A DNA stretch of 22,987 nucleotides from Robiginitomaculum sp036478975. GTDB taxonomy: Bacteria; Pseudomonadota; Alphaproteobacteria; Caulobacterales; Maricaulaceae. Below are positions 1 through 7,480 of the stretch, piece by piece. The notes beneath the pieces are model-generated. The model made no database searches and was not told the DNA's origin. It saw only the letters and a program-made list of their open reading frames with translations. A program made the position numbers and the translations under genes. The first letter of the stretch is position 1. Each line of letters starts with the position of its first letter. The DNA lies in the NCBI GenBank assembly GCA_036478975.1, contig JAZGFA010000018.1, forward strand, positions 1-22,987. Reading direction: 5' to 3'.

Positions 1-62
1 GGTAACCGCGCGGCATTCATCACTGCGCTCCATGTGGGGCCATTTTATTGGGAGCTAGCATC

Positions 63-992
63 ATGCCAGCACTTCGTTTACTAGCCGCTACAATTAGCGG
101 TCTTGCTTTTGTTTCAGTTGCGCCAGCGGCCTTTGCCGGTTGCGGCACTGCAGCGTCGGGTTGCGCGCCTAGCGTCGCCTATTCTTCTTCGCCTTACCAA
201 ACCGCGCCAATGGGCGTGCATTATGGTCAGCCTTATCAGCACCTTCGCACGGTTGCGTTTAAACAAACGCCAAATGTGAATGTAATGCGTATTCAAACGG
301 GCGCCCCTATGGCTCCGCTTAATCGCGCACCTTCTAATTTTTGGCAAAACTGTGGCTCCAATGCTTCAGGCGCTCCAACGCCTTATTGCGGCGTTAATGC
401 GCCTCGCCGTATGGCTCCTGTGCCTGTAGCACGCCCTGTAATGGCTATGCGCCCTGCGCCAGTAGCTTACGCCGCTCCGCGCGTTTATGGTGACAATACG
501 CTGACCCCTGGTCACGCCTATGTAAGCCACAACACAATCGTGCACCGGGTTGCGCCAGTAATGGCCGCGCCAAGCTATATACCAAGCTATGCGCCAACTT
601 ACAGCGCGCCATATAGCGCACCGGTAGCGAGCCCGTCTGTTTCAGTTCAAGGCCCATACGCCTCTGCTGGCGGTTGGAAGCAAGTGTCTGGTCCGACTAT
701 GATTGATGGTATGCTCGCCACTAAAGTTGTGTGTAAACAGCCTGCGCCAGTGGCCCAAGCGCCTGTGATGACTATGCAAACGCGTCAACGCGCTTACCAA
801 GTTGTCCGCCCGGTTGTTGAAGTGCGCTACCCAGTAGCCGTGCAAGCGCCATATGCTGGCCCTGTATGTTCATCGCCAGTGCGCGGTGGCCGTTATGGCT
901 CTAGCGATAATCGCCGCGTAAATGGTGGTTCTGGCTTGCTCAAAACTATTGGCCTAGCGGCAATCTCTGGCGCGGTTCGCAGCGCTTTTTAA
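63..992 (+). CDS. Secreted Pro/Ala/Tyr-rich protein of unknown function
   Basis: I do not recognise this protein. The ATG at 63 is preferred over an upstream in-frame TTG at 48 because GGGAG at 50-54 sits at ribosome-binding distance and the product then begins with a clean signal peptide (hydrophobic stretch, then APAAFA before Gly-Cys). The Cys right after the predicted cleavage site makes a lipoprotein conceivable, but the lipobox is poor. The mature part of about 285 residues is low in charge and rich in Ala, Pro, Tyr and Val, with a PSYAPTYSAPYSAP-like stretch near residue 180. Its C-terminal third contains RAYQVVRPVV followed by a YPV element, also present in the neighbour at 1308-1757. 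The tail is Gly/Ser/Arg-rich and ends in a short hydrophobic segment. An envelope or extracellular-matrix role is a guess from composition only. A strong terminator follows the stop. Confidence 0.75.
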   Translation: MPALRLLAATISGLAFVSVAPAAFAGCGTAASGCAPSVAYSSSPYQTAPMGVHYGQPYQHLRTVAFKQTPNVNVMRIQTGAPMAPLNRAPSNFWQNCGSNASGAPTPYCGVNAPRRMAPVPVARPVMAMRPAPVAYAAPRVYGDNTLTPGHAYVSHNTIVHRVAPVMAAPSYIPSYAPTYSAPYSAPVASPSVSVQGPYASAGGWKQVSGPTMIDGMLATKVVCKQPAPVAQAPVMTMQTRQRAYQVVRPVVEVRYPVAVQAPYAGPVCSSPVRGGRYGSSDNRRVNGGSGLLKTIGLAAISGAVRSAF

Positions 993-1012
993 GCTAGGCA
1001 AATTTAAATAAG

Positions 1013-1040
1013 AAAAACCCGCTGGAGACAGCGGGTTTTT
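1013..1040. terminator. Rho-independent terminator, probably bidirectional
   Basis: A perfect 12-bp stem (arms 1013-1024 and 1029-1040) closes a GAGA tetraloop. The arms begin and end in A and T runs, and the T run continues to 1042. On the plus strand it ends the gene at 63-992. On the minus strand the A run at 1013-1017 reads as a T run, so it can work in both directions. Confidence 0.9.
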
Positions 1041-1042
1041 TT

Positions 1043-1307
1043 GTGGGCGCGGGGCTTAGATTCAAGCCTCTGGTTCTGGTTGCGGCGTCAGGGTAAAGGA
1101 ATATTTATTGCCACGCCCTTTTGAGCGGAAATCAATCTTATTCCTGTCCGTACAGCGCGCTAAAGGGGGATTTCGTGTGGGGACACGGGCCGGTCTTTGC
1201 TTTGTCCCCCTAAAGAGAATCGAAATTCGCGTTTTACGAGTCCTTGCTTGAAATTGGCACGAGTTTTGCTTTGGTAGGGGCAGTATTTGAAATTAAAGGA
1301 CATGGCT
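1043..1307. other. Intergenic stretch with a minus-strand open frame and a loose inverted repeat
   Basis: No convincing gene is seen. On the minus strand a frame stays open from 1292 to a TGA at 1062-1064. Its last 25 residues look protein-like (motifs KIDFRSKGRGNKYSF and TPQPEPEA) and the stop lies 21 nt before the bidirectional terminator. The frame has no ATG, GTG or TTG, so it may be a remnant, the 3' end of a lost gene, or chance. GGGGACA (1179-1185) and TGTCCCC (1203-1209) form an inverted repeat with a 17-nt loop. The 10-mer AAATTGGCAC occurs at 1251-1260 and again at 1311-1320 inside the next gene. The promoter of the gene at 1308 should lie here, but I could not pick out clear -35/-10 boxes. 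Confidence 0.35.
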
Positions 1308-1757
1308 ATGAAATTGGCACACATTATATCACTTGTAGCGCTTAGTGGCGCAACGGCTCTTATCGCGGCGGCTCCGGCTCAGGCGGGTTCAGATTATTAT
1401 AGCGCAAGCCGCTATTCTAGCAGCAATACCCATAACGTCATTGTTAATGCGAGCCAGCGCCTTCCCGGCCTTGGCGCTAATGAAATGCTTTGCCCAACCC
1501 CCTGCGCGACATCGGTTGATGTGCCTGCTGGCGGACGGGTTATTGATTGTTTCTCTGTTTGTAAAAAGGCAGAGCCTGTCTATGTGGCTCCTGCGCCCGT
1601 AATGCAAACCTATCACCGCGCCTACCAAGTTGTGCGTCCGGTGGTTTATGTGAATTATCCCGTGCCAGTAATGGTGCCAAGCTGCCCAATTTATGACGCG
1701 CCTAGCCGTTACGGTAGCCGTTATAATTCCCGCGCTAATGGCCCTGTTTGTCGTTAG
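1308..1757 (+). CDS. Secreted Tyr/Pro-rich protein, partial paralogue of the gene at 63-992
   Basis: Function unknown. The start at 1308 is chosen over TTG 1287 and ATG 1302 because AAGGA at 1296-1300 lies 7 nt upstream. The 149-residue product begins with a typical signal peptide (hydrophobic core, cleavage after APAQA). The mature protein has about 125 residues and six Cys, a count compatible with disulfides in the periplasm or outside. The segment CKKAEPVYVAPAPVMQ, then HRAYQVVRPVV and YPVPV, matches the C-terminal third of the protein at 63-992, so the two are partial paralogues with different N-terminal halves. The tail is Arg/Tyr/Ser-rich (SRYGSRYNSR), also like the first protein (GRYGSSDNRR). 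The gene converges on pyrF with 16 nt between the stop codons. Confidence 0.75.
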   Translation: MKLAHIISLVALSGATALIAAAPAQAGSDYYSASRYSSSNTHNVIVNASQRLPGLGANEMLCPTPCATSVDVPAGGRVIDCFSVCKKAEPVYVAPAPVMQTYHRAYQVVRPVVYVNYPVPVMVPSCPIYDAPSRYGSRYNSRANGPVCR

Positions 1758-1773
1758 GCAATAGCGGCGGCAT

Positions 1774-2487
1774 CTAGCCGCCGGCAATATTTCTTAAAAT
1801 AGCCTGCGCCGCGGCCTTTGGGTCGCGGGCAGCATTTATCGGGCGGCCCACAACAATGTGGCTCGCCCCATTTTTTTGGGCGTCAAAAGGCGTAGCAATC
1901 CGCTTTTGATCCCCCGCGTCCCCGCCCGGCATACGCACGCCCGGCGTGACAATTAAAAACTTATCCGCACTTATCTTGCGCATGGCCCTGCGAATGGCTT
2001 TGGCCTCAAGCGGGCTAGAGACCACGCCGTCAATGCCGGCTTCCACCGCTTGGGCGGCGCGGCGCAATACCAGAGTTTTAGCGCTAGCGGCATATCCGAT
2101 GGCGCGCAAATCGTCGCGGTCGAGGGACGTTAGCACGGTCACGCCAATGACGTTCAAATCGCTCCCCTTGGCGCCCTTCGCCGCCGCGCTCATCACATGC
2201 GGGCGCGCATGTACGGTGAGAATATCCGCGCCAAAGCCGGCCACGGAGCGCGTGGCTTTTTCCACCGTCGCGTCAATATCGTGAAATTTGAAATCGAGAA
2301 ATACCGATTTTCCGCGCGCTTTCAGCTCTTTGGCTAAATCCATGCCGCCAAGGGGCAAAAGCTGCAAGCCGATTTTATAACTGCTAATGGTCTCCCCAAG
2401 CGCGTCCACAAGCGCAAGGGCCTGCTCGGCGCTCGGCAAATCAAGGGCGCAATATAGGCGCGGGTCAGCGGGCAAAAATTTGGTCAT
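1774..2487 (-). CDS. pyrF: Orotidine 5'-phosphate decarboxylase
   Basis: Decarboxylates OMP to UMP, the last step of de novo pyrimidine synthesis in the cytosol. The 237-residue length is normal for the bacterial TIM-barrel enzyme. The catalytic Lys-Asp-Lys-Asp set is visible: K38 in SSYKIGLQ, and D65, K67 and D70 in FLDFKFHDID. TPGVRMPG (about residue 180) and VVGRPI (about 214) are the conserved C-terminal phosphate-binding loops. The ATG at 2487 is preceded by AAAGG inside the end of the SDR gene, and the two genes are separated by only 2 nt, so pyrF is very likely co-transcribed with and downstream of the SDR gene. A CGGCGG/CCGCCG inverted repeat covers its stop codon without a T tract. 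Confidence 0.97.
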   Translation of the reverse strand: MTKFLPADPRLYCALDLPSAEQALALVDALGETISSYKIGLQLLPLGGMDLAKELKARGKSVFLDFKFHDIDATVEKATRSVAGFGADILTVHARPHVMSAAAKGAKGSDLNVIGVTVLTSLDRDDLRAIGYAASAKTLVLRRAAQAVEAGIDGVVSSPLEAKAIRRAMRKISADKFLIVTPGVRMPGGDAGDQKRIATPFDAQKNGASHIVVGRPINAARDPKAAAQAILRNIAGG

Positions 2488-2489
2488 GA

Positions 2490-3299
2490 TTAGCCTTTGC
2501 GGATTTTGCTGCTATTGCGGTTCATCAAATAAAGCGCCGCGCTGTCGGGAATAAGTTTGCCAAGGACGGCGATGGATTTATTGACCCCGCCGGGGATAAA
2601 GACCGCTTTGCCGCGCTCTATCGCCGCGTAACCGTCTTGGGCTACATCCGCCGCGTCCATCATCATAAAATCGGGCAGTTTATCAATGCCTTTGCGCGTG
2701 CCGTTTACGTCATGAAATTCTGACAGGGTAAAGCCGGGGCATAGGGCGGAGACTTTAACCCCGTAGCTAGACAGCTCTAAATTTAAGCTTTGGGAAAATT
2801 TAATCAAAAAGGATTTTATCGCCGCATAAGTGGTGTGGCCGCGACTGCCCGGCAAATGCCCCGCGAGGGACGCGACATTCATAATATGGCCAAAGCCGCG
2901 CGCTTTCATGCCGGGGATAACCCGGTGGGTTAGCTCGCACGGCCCCATCAGCATCAGATTAAGGCTGACCAAATGGTCGGCCCAATCGGCGGCGTCATAG
3001 GTTCCCGGCTGGCCAAAACCGGCATTGTTAATCAGCCCGTCAATGACGCGTCCCTTTTTGGCAACGCGCTCTATCAGGCGAATGTTTTCCGCGGGATCTG
3101 ACAAATCCGCCGGCAGGATTATTGACTGCGTGCCGTAATCTTTTTTAAGTTTTTTAGCGAGGTTAACCATGGGCACTTCGCGGCGCGCGCTAAGGGCGAG
3201 GTCCCAGCCATGGCGCGCATATTCAATGGCCAGCGCGTAGCCTATGCCAGCGGACGCGCCAGTAATCAGGCAAAGGGGTTTGTCGGAAACTGTGGTCAC
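2490..3299 (-). CDS. Short-chain dehydrogenase/reductase (SDR) family oxidoreductase
   Basis: A classical SDR with an NAD(P)-binding Rossmann fold. Visible are TGASAGIG (residues 13-20), the ARR after the second beta strand (38-40), which favours NADPH, ADLSD (64-68), NNAG (91-94), Asn114, catalytic Ser144 in NVASLAG, and Tyr158-Ala-Ala-Ile-Lys162. The length of 269 fits. The substrate cannot be told from sequence; the overall look (PGMKARGFGHIMNVAS, ELSSYGVKVSALCPGFT) resembles the DltE/YqjQ-like acyl or sterol-type SDR group. The start is GTG at 3299, with AAAGG 7 nt upstream. It is the first gene of the SDR-pyrF unit and divergent from lemA; the pairing with pyrF looks like linkage, not a shared pathway. 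Confidence 0.92.
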   Translation of the reverse strand: MTTVSDKPLCLITGASAGIGYALAIEYARHGWDLALSARREVPMVNLAKKLKKDYGTQSIILPADLSDPAENIRLIERVAKKGRVIDGLINNAGFGQPGTYDAADWADHLVSLNLMLMGPCELTHRVIPGMKARGFGHIMNVASLAGHLPGSRGHTTYAAIKSFLIKFSQSLNLELSSYGVKVSALCPGFTLSEFHDVNGTRKGIDKLPDFMMMDAADVAQDGYAAIERGKAVFIPGGVNKSIAVLGKLIPDSAALYLMNRNSSKIRKG

Positions 3300-3338
3300 G
3301 GGCGCGCCTTTTATAATTTTAAGTGCCTATAGCTAACC

Positions 3339-3352
3339 TAGGCGCGCGCCTA
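3339..3352. promoter_or_regulatory. 14-bp perfect palindrome between divergent SDR and lemA genes
   Basis: TAGGCGCGCGCCTA is a perfect palindrome in the 132-nt divergent intergenic region. Its position suits an operator serving one or both genes, but no factor can be named, and GC-alternating palindromes can arise by chance in this base composition. Confidence 0.3.
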
Positions 3353-3431
3353 TTACAATCACCGCCGCGCCCTAATTGAAAATTTGTGCAAAGGGCCGCG
3401 AGGGCCTATAAAGGGTAAAAGAGGGGGCTTT

Positions 3432-3977
3432 ATGCCAGGTATGTTTTTTCTTATTCTCATCGTCGTACTCGTTGTCATTATTGGGGCGCTTTATAACGGG
3501 CTTGTGAAATCTCGCCAACTGGCCCGCGCCGGGTGGTCAGATATTGATGTGCAGCTTAAACGCCGCGCCGATCTTATCCCGCGCCTCGTTAGCGTAGTGC
3601 AAGGTTACGCCAAGCACGAGCGCGATTTATTTATCGACATTACACAGCGCCGCATGGCCGCTATGACCGCCGGTGAAGACCCTAAGGCACGCGCCGGAGC
3701 CGAGGCGGCCTTGGGGCGTTCCGCTACAAAACTGATTGCGCTGGCGGAGGATTATCCAGATTTAAAGGCGAGTGAAAATTTTCTAGATTTGCAAAACCAG
3801 CTTTTGCAAACCGAAGATAAAATTGAAATGGCGCGCAGGTTTTATAACGGTGCCGTGCGCGAATTAAATATCAAAGTGAAAACCGTGCCGAGCAATTTTA
3901 TTGCTGGGCCGTTTGGTTTTAAAACGGTGGAATATTTCGAAGCGGATGAGAGCGATAGGAGTGTGCCTAATGTTTAA
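3432..3977 (+). CDS. lemA: LemA family protein
   Basis: LemA proteins are small membrane-anchored coiled-coil proteins of uncertain biochemical role. The ATG at 3432 is chosen because GAGGGGG lies just upstream and the product starts directly with the single membrane helix (about residues 4-21); an in-frame TTG lies further upstream at 3384. The family core is clear: N..VKSRQLARAGWSDIDVQL, then KRRADLIPRLVSVVQGYA, then a long helical region (ENFLDLQNQLLQTEDKIEMARRFYN) and the typical end with NFIAGPFGF. The 181-residue length is usual. The stop overlaps the start of the DUF2207 gene by 8 nt. The lemA-DUF2207 pairing is common in bacteria and suggests that the products act together at the membrane. 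Confidence 0.93.
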   Translation: MPGMFFLILIVVLVVIIGALYNGLVKSRQLARAGWSDIDVQLKRRADLIPRLVSVVQGYAKHERDLFIDITQRRMAAMTAGEDPKARAGAEAALGRSATKLIALAEDYPDLKASENFLDLQNQLLQTEDKIEMARRFYNGAVRELNIKVKTVPSNFIAGPFGFKTVEYFEADESDRSVPNV

Positions 3978-5685
3978 ATCTATGCGGGTTTTATTATGGC
4001 TTTTGGCCGCGGCTTTTATTACGGCGCTTCCCGCCCAAGCGCGCGAGCGCATTACCAATTTTGATACCCATATCGAAGTGCTAGAAAATGGCGATATTAT
4101 CGTCACGGAAACCATTGATATTATCGCCGAGGGGCGGCAAATAAAACGCGGTATTTTTCGAGAGATACCGCGCTTCTTGGTGGACGATGAAGGCTATAAG
4201 CTGCCCCAACGCTATAAGGTTTTAAATGTCACCCTCGACGGGGAAAGGGAGCATTATAAAACCAGCAAAGAGGATAATATTTTCCGTATCCGCATTGGCC
4301 GCAAGAGTAAATTCCTTGAAACCGGCGCCCATCAATATGCCATTAGTTATCGCGCCTCCAACCAAATACGCTACGGCGAAACCGCCGATGAGCTTTACTG
4401 GAATGTAACCGGAACCTATTGGGATTTCCCGATGGAAAACGTCAACGCGTCTGTGGCTTTGCCCAAGGGTTTTTCGATTGCGGATGTTAGGGCTTATACG
4501 GGGGCGCAAGGCGAAAAGGGGCGTGATTATGAAACCCGCAATCAGCCTTCCGGGATAAATTTTATCACCACACGGCCGCTACGCCAAAGAGAGAATATGA
4601 CAATTTCTGTTTCCGTGGCTAAGGGTTTAATCGCCGCGCCAACGCGGCTTGAGCGCGGGCTGTTATTTTGGCTTAAAAATGGCTCTTTGATTTTCTTCTC
4701 CCTTTCTCTTTTTGCCATTACCGTCACCTATATTCGCACATGGAGCAAGGTCGGGCGCAACCCGCCTAAGGAGCCGGTCTTTCCCCGCTACGCGCCGCCC
4801 AAAGGCTACTCCCCTGCGGCTACGGGCTATATTTATCGGCGCGGCGTTTTTGACAGCACGCTGGTGGTTTCTGCCTTGATGAACCTCGCCCTTAAGAACG
4901 ACATTAAAATTGACGCGGCCAAGGACACGGTGATAAGCCGTGCGGATTATTCAGCCGATGGCGAGGGATTTGCCGATGAGAAACGGTTTTTAAAAGGCCT
5001 GTTTAAGAAAAAAGACATCATCACTTTAGACGGGGAAAGCCACCCAAAATTCTACGCGGCGCAAAAACGCTTGAGCCGTTATTTGAGCAGTCATTATAGT
5101 GATGACTACCATAACTATAATTTAGGCTATTCTGTTACGGGTGTATTCTTCTCTATTTTTGCGGTGATAATATCCGCCTTTCTTTTACGCAAAGAGCCGG
5201 AAGGCTGGATGGGGCTTTTGATTTTGGCGCTGATTATTGTGAATGTAATTTACATGTTTCTTATTCCGGCTCCGACTAAAAAAGGCGAAAAGATTCATAC
5301 GGAAATTGAAGGGTTTAAGCTCTATTTAAAAACCGCGGAAAAGGGCCGTCTTAACGTGTATGAAGTGGGGGGCGATGCCCCGCCGCCCATGAGCGCGGAG
5401 CATTATCAACGGTTTTTGCCTTACGCCATTGCGCTCGATGTGGAAAAGCCTTGGACGAAATATTTTGAAAAAACCCTGCCGGCAATCGCTAAAAATTTCG
5501 CCCCGCACGGGGTCAGCGGGGATTTCGGCTCCGGCCAATCCCTATCGCGCTCCACGCGTAATATGGTGTCATCCATCGGCAGCTCTGCTAGCTCCGCCGC
5601 GCCGCAAAGCAGTGGCAGCTCTGGCTCTGGCGGCGGCGGGTCTTCCGGCGGCGGCGGAGGCGGGGGCGGCGGAGGTGGCTGGTAG
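3970..5685 (+). CDS. DUF2207 domain-containing membrane protein with poly-glycine tail
   Basis: The biochemical function is unknown; the family (YciQ-like) is membrane-anchored. The start at 3970 is chosen because AGGAG at 3957-3961 lies 8 nt upstream and the product then opens with a signal peptide (cleavage near LPAQA). The N-terminal domain of about 200 residues is the extracytoplasmic DUF2207 region (ITNFDTHIEVLENGDIIVTETI, KRGIFREIPR, YWNVTGTYWDFPM). A membrane helix follows near residue 235, then a cytosolic part with PPKGYSPAATGYI, a helix pair near residues 400-450 (GVFFSIFAVIISAFLL, LLILALIIVNVIYMFLIPAP) and a final cytosolic segment. The last 35 or so residues are almost pure Gly and Ser, ending in Trp, as is usual in this family. 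571 residues. Translationally coupled to lemA. Confidence 0.9.
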   Translation: MFKSMRVLLWLLAAAFITALPAQARERITNFDTHIEVLENGDIIVTETIDIIAEGRQIKRGIFREIPRFLVDDEGYKLPQRYKVLNVTLDGEREHYKTSKEDNIFRIRIGRKSKFLETGAHQYAISYRASNQIRYGETADELYWNVTGTYWDFPMENVNASVALPKGFSIADVRAYTGAQGEKGRDYETRNQPSGINFITTRPLRQRENMTISVSVAKGLIAAPTRLERGLLFWLKNGSLIFFSLSLFAITVTYIRTWSKVGRNPPKEPVFPRYAPPKGYSPAATGYIYRRGVFDSTLVVSALMNLALKNDIKIDAAKDTVISRADYSADGEGFADEKRFLKGLFKKKDIITLDGESHPKFYAAQKRLSRYLSSHYSDDYHNYNLGYSVTGVFFSIFAVIISAFLLRKEPEGWMGLLILALIIVNVIYMFLIPAPTKKGEKIHTEIEGFKLYLKTAEKGRLNVYEVGGDAPPPMSAEHYQRFLPYAIALDVEKPWTKYFEKTLPAIAKNFAPHGVSGDFGSGQSLSRSTRNMVSSIGSSASSAAPQSSGSSGSGGGGSSGGGGGGGGGGGW

Positions 5686-5699
5686 CCGCGCCCTATTAA

Positions 5700-7343
5700 T
5701 TATTTGATATTTCTAACCACGCGCTGCGGGAACGGAATTTCAATATTGTGGGCTTTGAGCGTGCGCCAAATAATAAAGCCGACATCAGAGGTGAATTTAT
5801 TGGGGCCGTCATCAACGCCGCGGCACCAAAATTCTACGCACATATCAATGGCGCTATCGCCAAAGCTGCGAAACTCTACGCTTGGTAAATCCGGCTCACC
5901 GAGGACGTCCGGATGCTCTAGCACCGCGTTCATAATAATGGGCACAAGCGCGTCCAAATCCGTATCATAGGAAACCCCGAAATCCACTTCATAGCGCTGA
6001 AGCGGGCTATCATGGGTCCAGTTTTCATAGGCGTCTTCGGTGAATTTTGTGTTGGGCACAATAATGTCTTTGCCGTCCGCCGTGCCGACCGTGGTCGAGC
6101 GCATATTGATCGCTTTGATACGGCCAAATTGATCGTCGGCCGTATTGATGAAATCGCCAACCTTTACGCTACGGTCAAACAAAATAATCAGGCCGGAAAT
6201 GAAATTGGCCGCAATCGGCTGAAGCCCGAAACCAATGCCAAGGCCCACGGCGGAGAAAATCATCACCAGGCCGGAGAGCGGAATTTTGGCCGCGCCGAGG
6301 ACTAAGACGATGAGGATAACAAACAGCAGGATTTGGAATATTTTGGCCGCCACTTCGCGCGTGCTAGGGTCGAGGGTTTCTTGGGCGCGAATAGCGTCTT
6401 GGCCCTTCGTGTTGGAAATGCCGCCAAGTTTAAAAAATATCGAGCCAAATATTACAAGTCGCACAAGGGTCATGGCGGTAATTGGCGTGCCCGCCATAGT
6501 CATCAGCTCTGTATTATTAAGCACGGCTATGAAGTCATCATAATAGCCAAATACCATTAACACGGCGAGGGGGATAATAATCCAAATGGCGGCTTTTTGG
6601 AAAAGCGGATTGGAGATAAATTGCTTAATCGCCTTAAACAGCAGGAAGACTACGGCGAGGCCTTGGGCCAGTTTCACCAGCCAGTCTTGGCCAAGCATGG
6701 GAACCGCTTTTAATATAATTGCAAACAGCGCGAGCAGGGCGACGAGCATGACCGCGCGCAGAAAGTTTCGCGATTGATAAATATAGTCGCGGACAATGCG
6801 CAGCTTGGCGTCTTTTGCCGGCGGGTTTTGAAATAATGAAGCCCGTTTATTGACCGCTTTAGCGAGGACAGGCGAGAGGAAATAGGCCAGCGCTATGGCG
6901 GCGATTTGCGCCAAAAATGACGGGCTGGTTAGCCAGCTAATGGCTTTGTCAAAAAGTTTTTTACCCGCCGCCTTAGCGTCCTGCGCATTTGTTGGGATGA
7001 GGCTGTTTTTAGCGGGCGCATTTTCCGGTGCGCTCTCGTCAAGTTTCACCTCTTGGCGTTGGGATAGCACGGCGTCGGCGAGGGCTTGGTTGGCCTGCTC
7101 GCGCGCGGCGTCGGCCGCCTTTACTTGCGCAAGGGCGCGGGCAATGGCGGGGTCATCAAGGTCATAGACGTTTGACGGGGCAGCAATGGCGGGGGCGGTT
7201 TCAGCCTGCACTGGCTCTGTTTGCGCCTCTGTTTGTTTCTGGGCCGGCGCCGTCTCTTGCGCATGGCTTATGGCGGGAAGTCCCATCAAGCCAAAGGCGA
7301 GTAAGCCTGTCAGGATATATTTATAAAGTGTAACCAATTGCAT
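5700..7343 (-). CDS. MscS-family mechanosensitive ion channel with N-terminal periplasmic extension
   Basis: A small-conductance mechanosensitive channel that releases solutes on hypo-osmotic shock. ATG 7343 is chosen over an upstream start at 7412: GGGAG sits 6 nt before it and a signal peptide follows (cleavage near AISHA). Next comes a Gln/Glu/Ala-rich region with a short coiled coil (to about residue 120), then about six membrane helices, then the pore helix and neck GLGIGFGLQPIAANFISG (near residue 395). RSVKVGDFI marks the start of the beta domain, followed by VGTADGKDIIVPNTKF and the C-terminal alpha/beta domain (VEFRSFGDSAIDMCVEFWC). At 547 residues it is longer than the MscS core of about 290, like MscM/YnaI-type relatives. 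It converges on the DUF2207 gene with 14 nt between stops, and no terminator hairpin is visible there. Divergent from argG. Confidence 0.93.
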   Translation of the reverse strand: MQLVTLYKYILTGLLAFGLMGLPAISHAQETAPAQKQTEAQTEPVQAETAPAIAAPSNVYDLDDPAIARALAQVKAADAAREQANQALADAVLSQRQEVKLDESAPENAPAKNSLIPTNAQDAKAAGKKLFDKAISWLTSPSFLAQIAAIALAYFLSPVLAKAVNKRASLFQNPPAKDAKLRIVRDYIYQSRNFLRAVMLVALLALFAIILKAVPMLGQDWLVKLAQGLAVVFLLFKAIKQFISNPLFQKAAIWIIIPLAVLMVFGYYDDFIAVLNNTELMTMAGTPITAMTLVRLVIFGSIFFKLGGISNTKGQDAIRAQETLDPSTREVAAKIFQILLFVILIVLVLGAAKIPLSGLVMIFSAVGLGIGFGLQPIAANFISGLIILFDRSVKVGDFINTADDQFGRIKAINMRSTTVGTADGKDIIVPNTKFTEDAYENWTHDSPLQRYEVDFGVSYDTDLDALVPIIMNAVLEHPDVLGEPDLPSVEFRSFGDSAIDMCVEFWCRGVDDGPNKFTSDVGFIIWRTLKAHNIEIPFPQRVVRNIK

Positions 7344-7480
7344 TTCATTCTCCCGTAACGCCCCGCTTAGGGTGATAATGATTTTCAGTGTTAATGTAAA
7401 TGATGCAGCCAATCTAATAATGACTATCTTTTGTAAAGGATTTTGGGCTACTAGGCGGGCACATTATTTAAAGGTTTTCT

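Noticed and set aside
1..62. Possible end of an upstream gene
   Set aside because: Too short to judge; no recognisable protein end is seen, only the ribosome binding site of the first gene.
1765..1783. CGGCGG/CCGCCG hairpin over the pyrF stop as a terminator
   Set aside because: The stem is only 6 bp with a 7-nt loop and no T tract on either strand follows, so termination is not supported.
5600..5685. Glycine-codon repeat at the DUF2207 3' end as a microsatellite or tandem repeat
   Set aside because: The GGC/GGT-rich run encodes the Gly/Ser tail that is usual for this protein family; it is explained by the protein.
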